From Silvimonas terrae (GTDB lineage Bacteria > Pseudomonadota > Gammaproteobacteria > Burkholderiales > Chitinibacteraceae): a stretch of DNA of 64,000 nucleotides. The notes under the pieces were generated by a model. That model was not told where the DNA came from and searched no databases. It worked only from the letters and a program-made list of their open reading frames with translations. The position numbers and the translations under genes were made by a program. The DNA is taken from assembly GCF_014202765.1 (NCBI RefSeq), contig NZ_JACHHN010000006.1, forward strand, positions 124,001 to 188,000, written 5' to 3'. Numbering within the stretch: the stretch's first letter is position 1; every line of letters begins with the position of its first letter. Of this stretch, positions 1-7,751 are shown piece by piece.

Positions 1-313
1 AACGTGAATTTTGACAATTTTGTGACCGCATTGCGAAAAGACTGATCAGCGGCAACACTGGTTCCCGGCCTTGCAGGTTTTTTTTGCGGTCCTTATCATC
101 GTTCGCAGCTTATCCAGCCGCAAACGCATTCCGGTCCGAGACCGGGCCCGCTGTTCACCCCCAGCCTGCCTGAGTCATCTGCGCTTATTGTCGCGTCCAC
201 CCGTTTGCTCTTTCACCCCTACCGCCTGGCATGGGGAAGGAATGCGGCTGTCATCAGCACTGGGCATTTCTTTGTCATGGTCCGGCCAAAAATAAATAAG
301 AGAAGAGAGCACC
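1..313. other. Left-edge non-coding stretch upstream of the MFS gene
   Basis: No gene is supported here; the short open frames have no ribosome site or recognisable protein. A TTGACA hexamer lies at 11-16, but no convincing -10 follows at normal spacing. The last 15 bases are purine-rich (AGAGAAGAGAG) and act as the ribosome binding site of the following transporter gene. Confidence 0.4.
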
Positions 314-1660
314 ATGACGACGACTGCATCCCCAACGCCGGCCAATTCTACGGCGCGTGTTGCGGTAGCCAGCTTTATTGGCACCGCGATCGAATTTTTT
401 GATTTCTACATCTTTGCCACCGCCGCCGCGCTGATCATCGGCCCGACATTTTTCCCCAAAGACTCGGCGACGGCGCAATCGCTCAATGCCTTTGTCACCT
501 TTGGCATTGCCTTTCTGGCGCGCCCGGTGGGCTCTGCCTTGTTTGGTCACTTTGGCGATCGCATCGGGCGTAAATCCACGCTGGTGGCGTCTTTGCTGGT
601 GATGGGCGTCTCGACCACGCTGATTGGCTTTTTGCCAAGTTACGACAGCATTGGTGTGGCTGCGCCCGTGATCCTGTGTCTGCTGCGCTTTGGCCAGGGC
701 ATTGGTCTGGGCGGAGAGTGGGGCGGCGCCGCCTTGCTGGCGACCGAAAACGCACCGGCCGGCAAACGCGCCTGGTTTGGCATGTTTCCGCAAATGGGGC
801 CATCGATTGGCTTTCTGTTTGCCAACGGTCTGTTCTTTGGCCTGGCCGTGCTGCTTTCGGACGAACAATTCAAAAGCTGGGGCTGGCGTGTCCCGTTCAT
901 TTTCAGCGCAGCGCTGGTCATGGTTGGCCTGTATGTGCGCCTGAAACTGCACGAAACCCCCATCTTTGCCCAAGCCATGCAACGCAACGAGCGCGTACGC
1001 GTGCCGCTGTTTGAAACGCTCTCCAGCCACCTGGTACCCGTGTTGCAAGGCGCGTTTTCCATGGTCGTGTGTTATGCGCTGTTTTATATCTCGACCGTCT
1101 TTGCACTGTCTTACGGGGTGAGCACGCTGCACTTCACCAAGCCGCAGTTCCTGGCCATGTTGTGCTTTGCCGTGCTGTTCATGGCGCTGGGCACGCCGCT
1201 CTCAGCCTGGGCGAGCGACAAATGGGGCCGCCGCCCGGTGCTGTTGCTGGGTACCGTGCTGGCCATGCTGTCCGGCTTTGCCATGGCCCCGCTGCTGGGT
1301 GGCGGCACTACATTCAGCGTGGGTTTGTTTCTGGTGATTGAGCTCTTTTTGATGGGCTTCACCTTTGGCCCGATGGGCGCACTGCTGCCGGAAATCTTCC
1401 CGACACAAGTGCGTTATACCGGCGCATCCATTGCCTATAACGTGGGCGGAATTATTGGCGCGTCTATTGCGCCTTTTATTGCCAAAGTCCTGGTCGACAA
1501 GGGCGGGCTGTCCTGGGTGGGCGGTTATGTATCGGTGGCGGCGCTGTTGAGTTTCCTGGCCGTATTGTCGATGCGCGAAACCCGCTCGGCCGATCTGATC
1601 AGCGCGGGGCAAGCCGCAGCCAATGATGATGAGGCGACGCCGGTCGCCCAGCGGGTTTGA
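314..1660 (+). CDS. MFS transporter, metabolite:H+ symporter (MHS) type
   Basis: A 448-residue polytopic inner-membrane protein of the major facilitator superfamily. The N-terminal pattern (FIGTAIEFFDFYIF in the first helix) and the loop 2-3 signature GHFGDRIGRKSTL are typical of the metabolite:H+ symporter branch (ShiA, ProP and KgtP relatives), which imports organic acids or osmolytes by proton symport. A second related loop (ASDKWGRRPVLLLG) marks the start of the C-terminal six-helix half, so the protein looks complete. A purine-rich ribosome site precedes the ATG. It is transcribed alone, and the next gene is convergent across a repeat-filled gap. The substrate cannot be read from sequence. 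Confidence 0.9.
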   Translation: MTTTASPTPANSTARVAVASFIGTAIEFFDFYIFATAAALIIGPTFFPKDSATAQSLNAFVTFGIAFLARPVGSALFGHFGDRIGRKSTLVASLLVMGVSTTLIGFLPSYDSIGVAAPVILCLLRFGQGIGLGGEWGGAALLATENAPAGKRAWFGMFPQMGPSIGFLFANGLFFGLAVLLSDEQFKSWGWRVPFIFSAALVMVGLYVRLKLHETPIFAQAMQRNERVRVPLFETLSSHLVPVLQGAFSMVVCYALFYISTVFALSYGVSTLHFTKPQFLAMLCFAVLFMALGTPLSAWASDKWGRRPVLLLGTVLAMLSGFAMAPLLGGGTTFSVGLFLVIELFLMGFTFGPMGALLPEIFPTQVRYTGASIAYNVGGIIGASIAPFIAKVLVDKGGLSWVGGYVSVAALLSFLAVLSMRETRSADLISAGQAAANDDEATPVAQRV

Positions 1661-1982
1661 GGCTGGCAGAGATGTAGCCCGGACGAAGGCCGCAGGCCGG
1701 GAGTCCGGGGTTGCGGCCTGGGCAAAGATAGCCACCCCGGATTCCCGCTTTGCTCCATCCGGGCTACGAAATTTTGGTTCCTTTCTTTGGGGCCGCCGAG
1801 GTGGCGAAGCACCTCGGCGGCCCCAAAGAAAGTGATGTACTCCCGCCACCGCGGGTATCAAATGCCTTTAAAACCCACACCGCAAGGCGCTAACGGCGGT
1901 TCATGGTTATAAGTCAGCCACGGTGGGTTGTCGCTCCCGCTCCGAATCCACCCTACGCGCTGGTATCCAACGCAAACCCCGA
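1661..1982. repeat. Composite intergenic repeat, copy 1 (convergent gap)
   Basis: Non-coding. From left to right it holds an inverted repeat that begins GTAGCCCGGA and ends TCCGGGCTAC (1674-1767). A perfect 23-bp stem with a six-base loop (GCGAAG) follows, arms at 1781-1803 and 1810-1832. Then comes the block containing GGTATCAAATGCC, and a second inverted repeat GGTGGGTT...AATCCACC (1922-1952). The same modules recur in six other gaps of the window. This copy is in the opposite orientation to copies 4-7. It separates two convergent genes and could terminate both. Confidence 0.85.
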
Positions 1983-2375
1983 TTACCCCGCCAATTCAGT
2001 CCTGATCTCAAACTGCCCACTCAAAGTCTTGTGCACCGGGCATTTCTCTGCCACCCGCAACAAATCTGCGCGGGCGGCGTCATCCAGCGCCCCGCCCAGC
2101 GTGATATGGCGCTGCATGTGATACATGCCGCCTTCCTCCTCATGCGTGATCTCTACCCGAATGCTTTCCAGCGGGTAATTGCGCCGCCGCGCATACAGTT
2201 GCAGGGTGAGCGAGGTGCATGCACCCAAGGCGGAATCCAGCAGTTCATGCGGGTCTGGCGCGCCCGGTGCGCCGCCACTGGCTGCGCCCATATCGGCGGT
2301 CCATTGCGCGCTGCCGTTGCTGAGCTGGGTAATGGTGGCCTGGCTGGCGGCCTGCCATGTCACGTGGATGGTCAT
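1983..2375 (-). CDS. OsmC/Ohr-family peroxiredoxin-like protein
   Basis: A 130-residue cytoplasmic protein of the OsmC fold. It has the PDPHELLDSALGACTSLTL segment containing the first family cysteine, and CPVHKTLSG containing the second, the pair that reduces organic hydroperoxides in OsmC and Ohr. The order and spacing are normal for the YhfA/OsmC-like branch. The start chosen (MTIHVTW) has an AAGGAG ribosome site six to seven bases upstream; an ATG ten codons earlier lacks one. It is monocistronic and converges on the MFS gene. A role in hydroperoxide detoxification is inferred from the family; the substrate is unknown. Confidence 0.85.
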   Translation of the reverse strand: MTIHVTWQAASQATITQLSNGSAQWTADMGAASGGAPGAPDPHELLDSALGACTSLTLQLYARRRNYPLESIRVEITHEEEGGMYHMQRHITLGGALDDAARADLLRVAEKCPVHKTLSGQFEIRTELAG

Positions 2376-2514
2376 AAAGGCTCCTTGAACCGGTGAAAAG
2401 GGCAATGTGGTTCAGTGTAGAACAGCGAAGCCAGGCCACGGCAGGTATCTCCAGCACGACAAAGCCGGGATGACCATCAAGGTCCATCCCGGCTTTGTGA
2501 TCGCGGCCAACAGG

Positions 2515-2964
2515 TCAGTCTGGCTTGGCGAGCACACCTTCCAGCCTGGACAGGAAAGACTGCCAACCCCAGTTGGCGCCTTGCAGATTGCGGTCTTCAT
2601 GCGGCTTGAAGCCGCTTTGTTCCATACGCAGCAATACGCCGCCGTCCGCAGGGGTCAACGTGAACGTCACCACGGTCTGGATGCCGGTGGCCGCTTCTTC
2701 GCCAGAAGCACACCAGGTGTAGGCCAGTTTGCTGGGGGCCTCCACGGTCAGCACCTGGCAATCGGTGATGCCATTCCAGCCCGGCATGGCGGGCATGCGA
2801 AAGCTGAAGCGGTGGCCCACGACGGGTTCAAAGTCATTACTCATCAACCATTCTTCAATCAGCGGGCCTTGGGTCAGGGCTCGCCAGACTTTGTCCTGCG
2901 GATGGGCAAAGGCGCGTTCCACCACCACCGTGCGCAGGGTCTGATCGGTATCGGGCATATTCAT
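2515..2964 (-). CDS. SRPBCC (AHSA1-like) domain protein
   Basis: A 149-residue single-domain protein of the START/Bet v1-like AHSA1 group: an opening beta strand (VVVERAFAHPQDKVWRALTQ), the WLMSNDFEP turn, and a C-terminal helix (WGWQSFLSRLEGVL). Members bind hydrophobic ligands, but no enzyme activity can be assigned. It overlaps the upstream ArsR-type regulator by four bases (ATGA), so the two are translationally coupled. This regulator-SRPBCC pair is very common in proteobacteria and the regulator probably controls both. Confidence 0.85.
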   Translation of the reverse strand: MNMPDTDQTLRTVVVERAFAHPQDKVWRALTQGPLIEEWLMSNDFEPVVGHRFSFRMPAMPGWNGITDCQVLTVEAPSKLAYTWCASGEEAATGIQTVVTFTLTPADGGVLLRMEQSGFKPHEDRNLQGANWGWQSFLSRLEGVLAKPD

Positions 2965-3284
2965 TGGTCCATCCTCTTCAAAAGGTCATCAAGTCGATCA
3001 AAACGGTCTGACCAGAAGGCGTTGTAGTAACGCAGCCAGTCCACCAGCGGGTTCAGCGCACCGGGCTGGGCGCTGTAGTGGGTCTGGCGGCCATCACGCC
3101 GTTCGGTCACAAGGCCCGCCTCTTTGAGGATGGCCAGATGTTTGGATACCGCCGGTTGCGACACCCCGGCCAGATCGGTCAGGGTGCGCACGTTTTGTTC
3201 GCCCTGACGGCAAAGCCGTTCATAAACGGCGCGCCGGGTGGGGTCTGCCAATGCGCGGAAAAGGGAGTCGGTCACGGTATCCAT
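2961..3284 (-). CDS. ArsR-family transcriptional regulator
   Basis: A 107-residue winged-helix protein. The segment LADPTRRAVYERLCRQGEQNVRTL and the recognition helix VSQPAVSKHLAILKEAGLV are typical of ArsR repressors. No metal-binding cysteine pair (CxC) is present, so it belongs with the non-metal group that pairs with AHSA1-type proteins. It is the first gene of a two-gene operon with the SRPBCC gene. A perfect palindrome ATAACCA-TT-TGGTTAT lies ten bases before its start codon and is the obvious self-operator. Confidence 0.9.
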   Translation of the reverse strand: MDTVTDSLFRALADPTRRAVYERLCRQGEQNVRTLTDLAGVSQPAVSKHLAILKEAGLVTERRDGRQTHYSAQPGALNPLVDWLRYYNAFWSDRFDRLDDLLKRMDQ

Positions 3285-3293
3285 GAAAAAATC

Positions 3294-3309
3294 ATAACCA
3301 TTTGGTTAT
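3294..3309. promoter_or_regulatory. Palindromic operator of the ArsR/SRPBCC operon
   Basis: ATAACCA-TT-TGGTTAT, a perfect seven-base inverted repeat with a two-base centre, sits just upstream of the ArsR-type gene. Position and symmetry fit binding by that winged-helix dimer; this is inferred. Confidence 0.65.
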
Positions 3310-3360
3310 CAATTAACAAGTTGCTTGTGCAGAGGCAGGGCGCAAACCGAAGAACGGTAT

Positions 3361-3404
3361 TTTACCCGGATGATATTGACGTGGTATTTATATCCGGGTA
3401 AATT
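3361..3404 (+). promoter_or_regulatory. Promoter bracketed by an 11-bp inverted repeat
   Basis: TTTACCCGGAT (3361-3371) and its exact complement ATCCGGGTAAA (3392-3402) flank a good sigma-70 promoter. The -35 is TTGACG (3376-3381); after 17 bases the -10 is TAAATT (3399-3404). The right arm covers the -10 and the left arm abuts the -35, so a bound dimer would block polymerase. The arms are separated by 20 bases, two helical turns. The regulator is not identifiable here. Confidence 0.6.
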
Positions 3405-3434
3405 TGACTGCATCACCTCAGTAGCAGGCGCACC

Positions 3435-4022
3435 ATGACCCACCCTATTCATTGCACGGCCTTTGTCGGCCACCGGCGTATTGCCAGCGGCCTGTTGCGC
3501 GATGTCGCGCTGGCCATCAAACACAGTGGCGCAGACGAAGCCGACGCACCATTGCTGGTGTTTGACGACGCCACCGCCCGCCCGGTCGAACTGGATTTAC
3601 GCGGTACAGCGGCAGAACTGGCAGCGCGTATTGTCGAAGTCATCGGCACCGCAGATCATGAAGAAGAGGCCGACGCGCCACGGGGCCGTGGTCGCCCCAA
3701 GCTGGGCGTGGTCGCGCGGGAAGTCACCTTGCTGCCGCGTCATTGGGAATGGCTCAATAGTCAGCCGGGCGGTGCATCCGTGGTACTGCGCAAGCTGGTG
3801 GAGGCCGCGCGCCATGCCAGCGCGGCACCTGACCGGCGCCGTCACGCGCAAGAGGCGTGTTATCGCTTTATGTCTGCGCTGGCGGGCAACCTGCCAGGGT
3901 TTGAAGAGGTCTCGCGTGCTTTGTTCGCGCCAGACCAGGCCCGCTTCGACGCTCTGATTGAGGCATGGCCAGAAGATGTGCGTGACTACGCCGCGAGGCT
4001 GGCCGCAGGCGTCTGGGCCTGA
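3435..4022 (+). CDS. DUF2239 family protein
   Basis: A 195-residue soluble protein of the uncharacterised DUF2239 family, recognised from the start CTAFVGHRRIASGLLRDVALAIK, the LLVFDDATARPVELDLRG stretch and the C-terminal half (RGRPKLGVVAREVTLLPRHW). The RGRPKLG segment resembles an AT-hook-like basic patch, and the following LLPRHWEWLN is a family hallmark. It has no signal peptide or membrane segment. It stands alone behind a promoter with a strong inverted repeat, so it is probably tightly regulated. Function unknown. Confidence 0.8.
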   Translation: MTHPIHCTAFVGHRRIASGLLRDVALAIKHSGADEADAPLLVFDDATARPVELDLRGTAAELAARIVEVIGTADHEEEADAPRGRGRPKLGVVAREVTLLPRHWEWLNSQPGGASVVLRKLVEAARHASAAPDRRRHAQEACYRFMSALAGNLPGFEEVSRALFAPDQARFDALIEAWPEDVRDYAARLAAGVWA

Positions 4023-4096
4023 GGCTCAGGCCTCGTCGGCGCGACGGAAACGGTCTAGGCTTGTGGAGTCAGCTTACCTGGATAGTGCGTCGTCCC

Positions 4097-4717
4097 ATGT
4101 CGCAGATCGACCGTGAAACCCTGCATCATTATGTAGACCGCACCAACTTTGTGGTGCGCTGCGCCGCCTCGGCCACGCTGGCCTGGTATGCCGCAGTCTT
4201 GCTGCAATCGCCGCATCCGGTCTGGGCGTCGATGTCGGCGCTGATTGTCTCGCAAGAAACCGTCCATGCCACGCGGTCATCGGTTTCTGGCCGGGTCGCC
4301 GGCACGCTCATTGGCGCGCTGGTGGCATTGGCGGTGAATGTCGCGGGCGATCACTGGCAACTGGCCGTGCCCTTGCAACTGGCGGCGGCAGTGGGCATTT
4401 GCGCCATCATTGCCATGGGCCGCCCCGCCATCCGCGTGTGCTTGTGGACCTGCCCGCTGGTGCTGCTAACCACCACCAGCACCGAGTCTCCCTTTCTGAC
4501 CGCCGTTTACCGCACCGCCGAAGTGTTGATCGGCGTGATCATTGGCGGTTTGCTCCACCTGGCCGAAGCCAGCCTGATGACCTGGCTGCGATTGGGGCGT
4601 TATCGTCTGGCAGAAGAACAACCGGAACTGCCTGGCCGATTGCTGGAAGCCCACCTGCGCGGCGTGGCGCAGCATAAAAAGGACGTGGAAAACATGCTGC
4701 ACCAGGGGAATGACTGA
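4097..4717 (+). CDS. FUSC-family (aromatic acid exporter-like) membrane protein
   Basis: A 206-residue protein with about five hydrophobic helices, matching the N-terminal membrane half of the FUSC/YccS/AaeB-like family: the opening FVVRCAASATLAWYAAVLL, then HPVWASMSALIVSQETVHATRSSVSGRVAGTLIGALVAL, the characteristic helix-loop of that fold. It is much shorter than full exporters (about 650-700 residues) and lacks the cytoplasmic half, as in the compact FUSC proteins common in proteobacteria. An ATG 12 codons upstream is possible; neither start has a strong ribosome site. Transport role is inferred from family. Confidence 0.75.
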   Translation: MSQIDRETLHHYVDRTNFVVRCAASATLAWYAAVLLQSPHPVWASMSALIVSQETVHATRSSVSGRVAGTLIGALVALAVNVAGDHWQLAVPLQLAAAVGICAIIAMGRPAIRVCLWTCPLVLLTTTSTESPFLTAVYRTAEVLIGVIIGGLLHLAEASLMTWLRLGRYRLAEEQPELPGRLLEAHLRGVAQHKKDVENMLHQGND

Positions 4718-5590
4718 GCGGACGTGCCGGGGCATAAACGCTGGACCGATGCGATAGCATGAGTGGCAGTGGCAGTTGGGGTTGCAGTTGGGGTTGCAGT
4801 TGCAGTTGTAGTTGCAGTTGGTTTTGACTTTCCGTCCCCATAAAAGCCTAGCGCCGATGGAGCGGAGGGAGACCTTAGGTTCCCGACCGACTGAGGGTAG
4901 CCCGGAGGGCCGCAGGGCTGGGTCGCCTTTCTTTGGTTACTTTCTTTGGCGACGCAAAGAAAGTGACGTGCTCCGGCCACCGCCGGTATCAAATGCGTTT
5001 CAAAACCTGCGCCGTAAGGCGCTAACAACATAGTTCTCGCCAGAGAACGGAGCCGTTCCGGCTCCACCCCGGATTCCCGCTGCCGCTCCATCCGGGCTAC
5101 GCTGCTCACTTGCAAACATCGCAGACGTGGATTGTCGCTAACGCTCCGAATCCACCCTACAACTAGCCCGTAGCCCGGATGAAGGCCAACGGCCGGGAAT
5201 CCGGGGTGATCATGTCGAAAAGAACCCTGTCCTCGCACGTGTGGCCACCCCGGATTCCCGCTGCCGCTCCATCCGGGCTAGGTCGTTCACTTGCAAACAT
5301 CACAGACGTGGATTGTCGCCATCGCTCCGAATCCACCCTACAGCCAGCCCCGCAGCCCGGATGGAGGCCAACGGCCGGGAATCCGGGGTGACCATGTCGA
5401 AAAGAACCTTGTCCTTGCACGTGTGGCCACCCCGGATTCCCGCTGCCGCTTCATCCGGGCTACACCGCTGTGGGTCTCACCAGAGAACGGAGCCGTTCCG
5501 GCTCCAGACTGGATTCCCGCCAAAGGGACGCCGAGATCGGGAACGGCAAAATGGGAGACGCGTGGGCCAGGCAACGGCCAGCCAAACCAG
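4718..5590. repeat. Composite intergenic repeat, copy 2, with internal tandem duplication
   Basis: An 873-base convergent gap with no credible gene. It opens with a six-base microsatellite (GTTGCA/GTTGGG, 4764-4821). Next come the conserved GC-rich block (about 4850-4920) and a TTACTTTCTTTG/CAAAGAAAGT hairpin (4937-4964). Two near-identical units of about 181 bases follow (about 5097-5277 and 5278-5462). Each unit has a GTGGATT...AATCCAC inverted repeat and a CCCGGAT...ATCCGGG inverted repeat. The units differ at scattered positions, so the duplication is not brand new. The orientation matches copy 1. Confidence 0.85.
4764..4821. repeat. Hexanucleotide microsatellite
   Basis: About nine imperfect copies of GTTGCA/GTTGGG (CAACTG/CAACCC on the other strand). 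Related low-complexity tails occur at the same relative place in four other copies of the composite repeat (12903-12940, 30217-30240, 35717-35745, 61990-62040). Confidence 0.8.
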
Positions 5591-6595
5591 TTACCCGTGC
5601 CCCTTCTCACTATCCATATGCGCCATCTGCGCCGGCTGATAGCGTTCCCCCGCTGCCGCATCCGCCGGAATGGCCGCTTCAATCTGTGCCAGTTCTGCCG
5701 CACTCAAAGACACGTTGAGCGCCCCCAAAGACTCGGCCAGTCGCGTGCGTGTGCGCGCGCCAATCAGCGGCACAATGTCGTCCCCGCGTGACAACACCCA
5801 GGTAATCGCCAGTTGCGCCACGGTCACGCCTTTGGCCTGCGCCAGGCTGCGCAAGGTGTCCACCAGTGCCAGATTGTGGGTCAGGTTATCGCCGGAAAAA
5901 CGCGGTGCGGAACCCCGGAAATCCCCCTTGGCCAGCGAGCGTTCTGGCGTCCAGTGGCCGCTGATCAAACCACGGGACAGCACGCCGTATGCGGTGATGC
6001 CAATGCCCAGTTCGCGGCAGGTGGGCAGGATGGTTGCCTCCAGCGAGCGGGAAATCAGCGAGTACTCAATTTGCAGATCAGAGATCGGTGCAACGGCGGC
6101 CGCGCGGCGGATGGTTTCAGCGCCGACCTCAGACAGGCCGACATGGCGAACATAGCCTTCTTCGATCAACCGGCTGATGGCGCCCACGGTGTCTTCAATC
6201 GGCACGTTCGGATCCAGTCGGGCCGGGCGATAGATATCGATGTAATCCACACCCAGGCGCTTGAGGGTGTAGGCCACAAAGTTGCGCACGGCGGCGGGGC
6301 GGGCGTCGTAACCGCTCCAGCCATTGGCAGGGTCACGCAGCGCGCCAAATTTCACGCTGATCTGCACCTTGTCCCGGTTTTTGCCCTTGAGCGCACGGCC
6401 AATCAGCATTTCGTTATGACCCATGCCATAGAAGTCGCCGGTATCCAGCAGCACCACGCCGGCATCCATGGCGGCGTGAATGGTGGCAATGCCTTCTTCT
6501 TCATCGGCCGGGCCATACATGCCGGACATGCCCATGCAGCCCAGGCCAAGGGCGGCGGTGGTCGGGCCGGTGTTGCCGAGTTGTCGCTGTTGCAT
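5591..6595 (-). CDS. Aldo/keto reductase
   Basis: A 334-residue TIM-barrel NAD(P)H-dependent oxidoreductase. Family marks are LGLGCMGMSGMYG, the catalytic Asp and Tyr in LLDTGDFYG, and the Lys in ISVKFG. The fourth tetrad residue, usually His in an LHR/QHR motif, is replaced: the strand reads YIDIYRPARLDPNVP. This RPARLD variant recurs in one subgroup, so catalysis may be altered rather than lost. The C-terminal cofactor-binding segment (VPLIGARTRTRLAES) is present. The start MQQRQLG has a GGAG ribosome site. It is divergent from a LysR-type gene that probably regulates it. Confidence 0.88.
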   Translation of the reverse strand: MQQRQLGNTGPTTAALGLGCMGMSGMYGPADEEEGIATIHAAMDAGVVLLDTGDFYGMGHNEMLIGRALKGKNRDKVQISVKFGALRDPANGWSGYDARPAAVRNFVAYTLKRLGVDYIDIYRPARLDPNVPIEDTVGAISRLIEEGYVRHVGLSEVGAETIRRAAAVAPISDLQIEYSLISRSLEATILPTCRELGIGITAYGVLSRGLISGHWTPERSLAKGDFRGSAPRFSGDNLTHNLALVDTLRSLAQAKGVTVAQLAITWVLSRGDDIVPLIGARTRTRLAESLGALNVSLSAAELAQIEAAIPADAAAGERYQPAQMAHMDSEKGHG

Positions 6596-6747
6596 CTTCA
6601 GACTCCAGGAGAGGTCGCTGGCCTGGCAGGTTTGCGCGGGCCGATGCATTGCATTGTGATTGACCGGATTTTCCGGATAAAGCCGCCGCCACTGGATTTA
6701 TTATACGAAGATCAAAAACAATCAGTGCAGTGCGCCCGGAGCCGGAA

Positions 6748-7668
6748 ATGGATCGTATCGAAGCCATGCAAGTCTTTCTTAAAGTGGCTGAGTTCAGCAG
6801 TTTCAGCAAGGCGGCAGATGTACTGCACTTGCCGCGTGCCACCGTGAGCAACGCTATTCAGCAACTGGAAAAACGCCTGGGCGCGCAGTTGTTTCAGCGC
6901 ACGACCCGCCGGGTCAGCCTGACCCAGGAAGGATTGATCTACCAGGAACGCTGCACACGCCTCGTGGCAGAGCTGGAAGACACCGACAATCTGTTTACCG
7001 GTGCGGCCCACCGCCCCAGCGGCGTGGTGCGGGTGGATTTGCCGGAACGCATGGCGCGGCTGGAGGTGATTCCGCGTTTGCCGGAATTCTTTGCGCGTTA
7101 TCCGGACATCCAGTTGCGCTTTGGCGCGCATGACCGCTTTGTTGATCTGGTGGGCGAGGGCGTGGATTGCGCCGTGCGGGTGGGCGCATTGCCGGATTCC
7201 ACCCTGATGGCGCGCCGGGTGGGCCTGCTGACGCAAATCAACTGTGCCTCGCCTGACTACCTGGCGCGTTATGGCGTGCCACAAACCATTGCCGACCTGG
7301 AACAGCATCTGGCGGTCAATTTTCATTCCAGCCTGGCGGGGCGTGATCTGGACTGGGAATACGTCAAGGACGGACAAACCCGGCAGGTGCGCATGAAAAG
7401 CCGGATTTCGGTCACCAGTTCGGAGGCCTATATGGCCTGTTGTCTGGCCGGTCTGGGGCTAGTGCAAGCGCCGGCGAGCGGCATACAGCCCTTGTTGGCG
7501 AGTGGCCAGTTGCAGGAGGTTTTGCCGCAGTACCGCGCTGCGCCGTTGCCCGTTTCTGTGGTCTATGCTCAAAACCGGCGGCTTTCTGCGCGGGTGCGGG
7601 TATTTGTGGATTGGGTGGCAGAAGCGCTACTGCAGAACTTGCAGACAACGGCACCGTTAGTCGGTTGA
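6748..7668 (+). CDS. LysR-family transcriptional regulator
   Basis: A 306-residue regulator. Its N-terminal winged helix reads [21 protein letters not shown] followed by [27 protein letters not shown], the standard LysR helix-turn-helix. The rest is the periplasmic-binding-like effector domain. It is transcribed divergently from the aldo/keto reductase across about 150 bases, the usual arrangement in which a LysR protein controls its neighbour. The start MDRIEAM follows GGAGCCGGAA. The effector is unknown. Confidence 0.9.
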   Translation: MDRIEAMQVFLKVAEFSSFSKAADVLHLPRATVSNAIQQLEKRLGAQLFQRTTRRVSLTQEGLIYQERCTRLVAELEDTDNLFTGAAHRPSGVVRVDLPERMARLEVIPRLPEFFARYPDIQLRFGAHDRFVDLVGEGVDCAVRVGALPDSTLMARRVGLLTQINCASPDYLARYGVPQTIADLEQHLAVNFHSSLAGRDLDWEYVKDGQTRQVRMKSRISVTSSEAYMACCLAGLGLVQAPASGIQPLLASGQLQEVLPQYRAAPLPVSVVYAQNRRLSARVRVFVDWVAEALLQNLQTTAPLVG

Positions 7669-7751
7669 TCAGTGGTGCTGACACGTCATCAGCATTCATT
7701 TGGCATAATGCGGGCCAAACAGAAATTGCTGATATAACAAGGATAATTGTC

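Noticed and set aside
275-1132. 285-codon minus-strand frame opposite the MFS transporter
   Set aside because: Composition (His, Gln, Arg-rich, no domain) is typical of a shadow of a GC-rich gene, and the other strand encodes a clear transporter.
4764-4821. Possible CRISPR or phase-variable coding repeat
   Set aside because: Six-base units without spacers and outside any gene; it is a microsatellite tail of the repeat element.
7440-7751. Upstream extension of the chemoreceptor frame into the LysR gene
   Set aside because: The extra residues are out of frame with and overlap the LysR coding sequence. The receptor-like sequence and a ribosome site begin at 7752.
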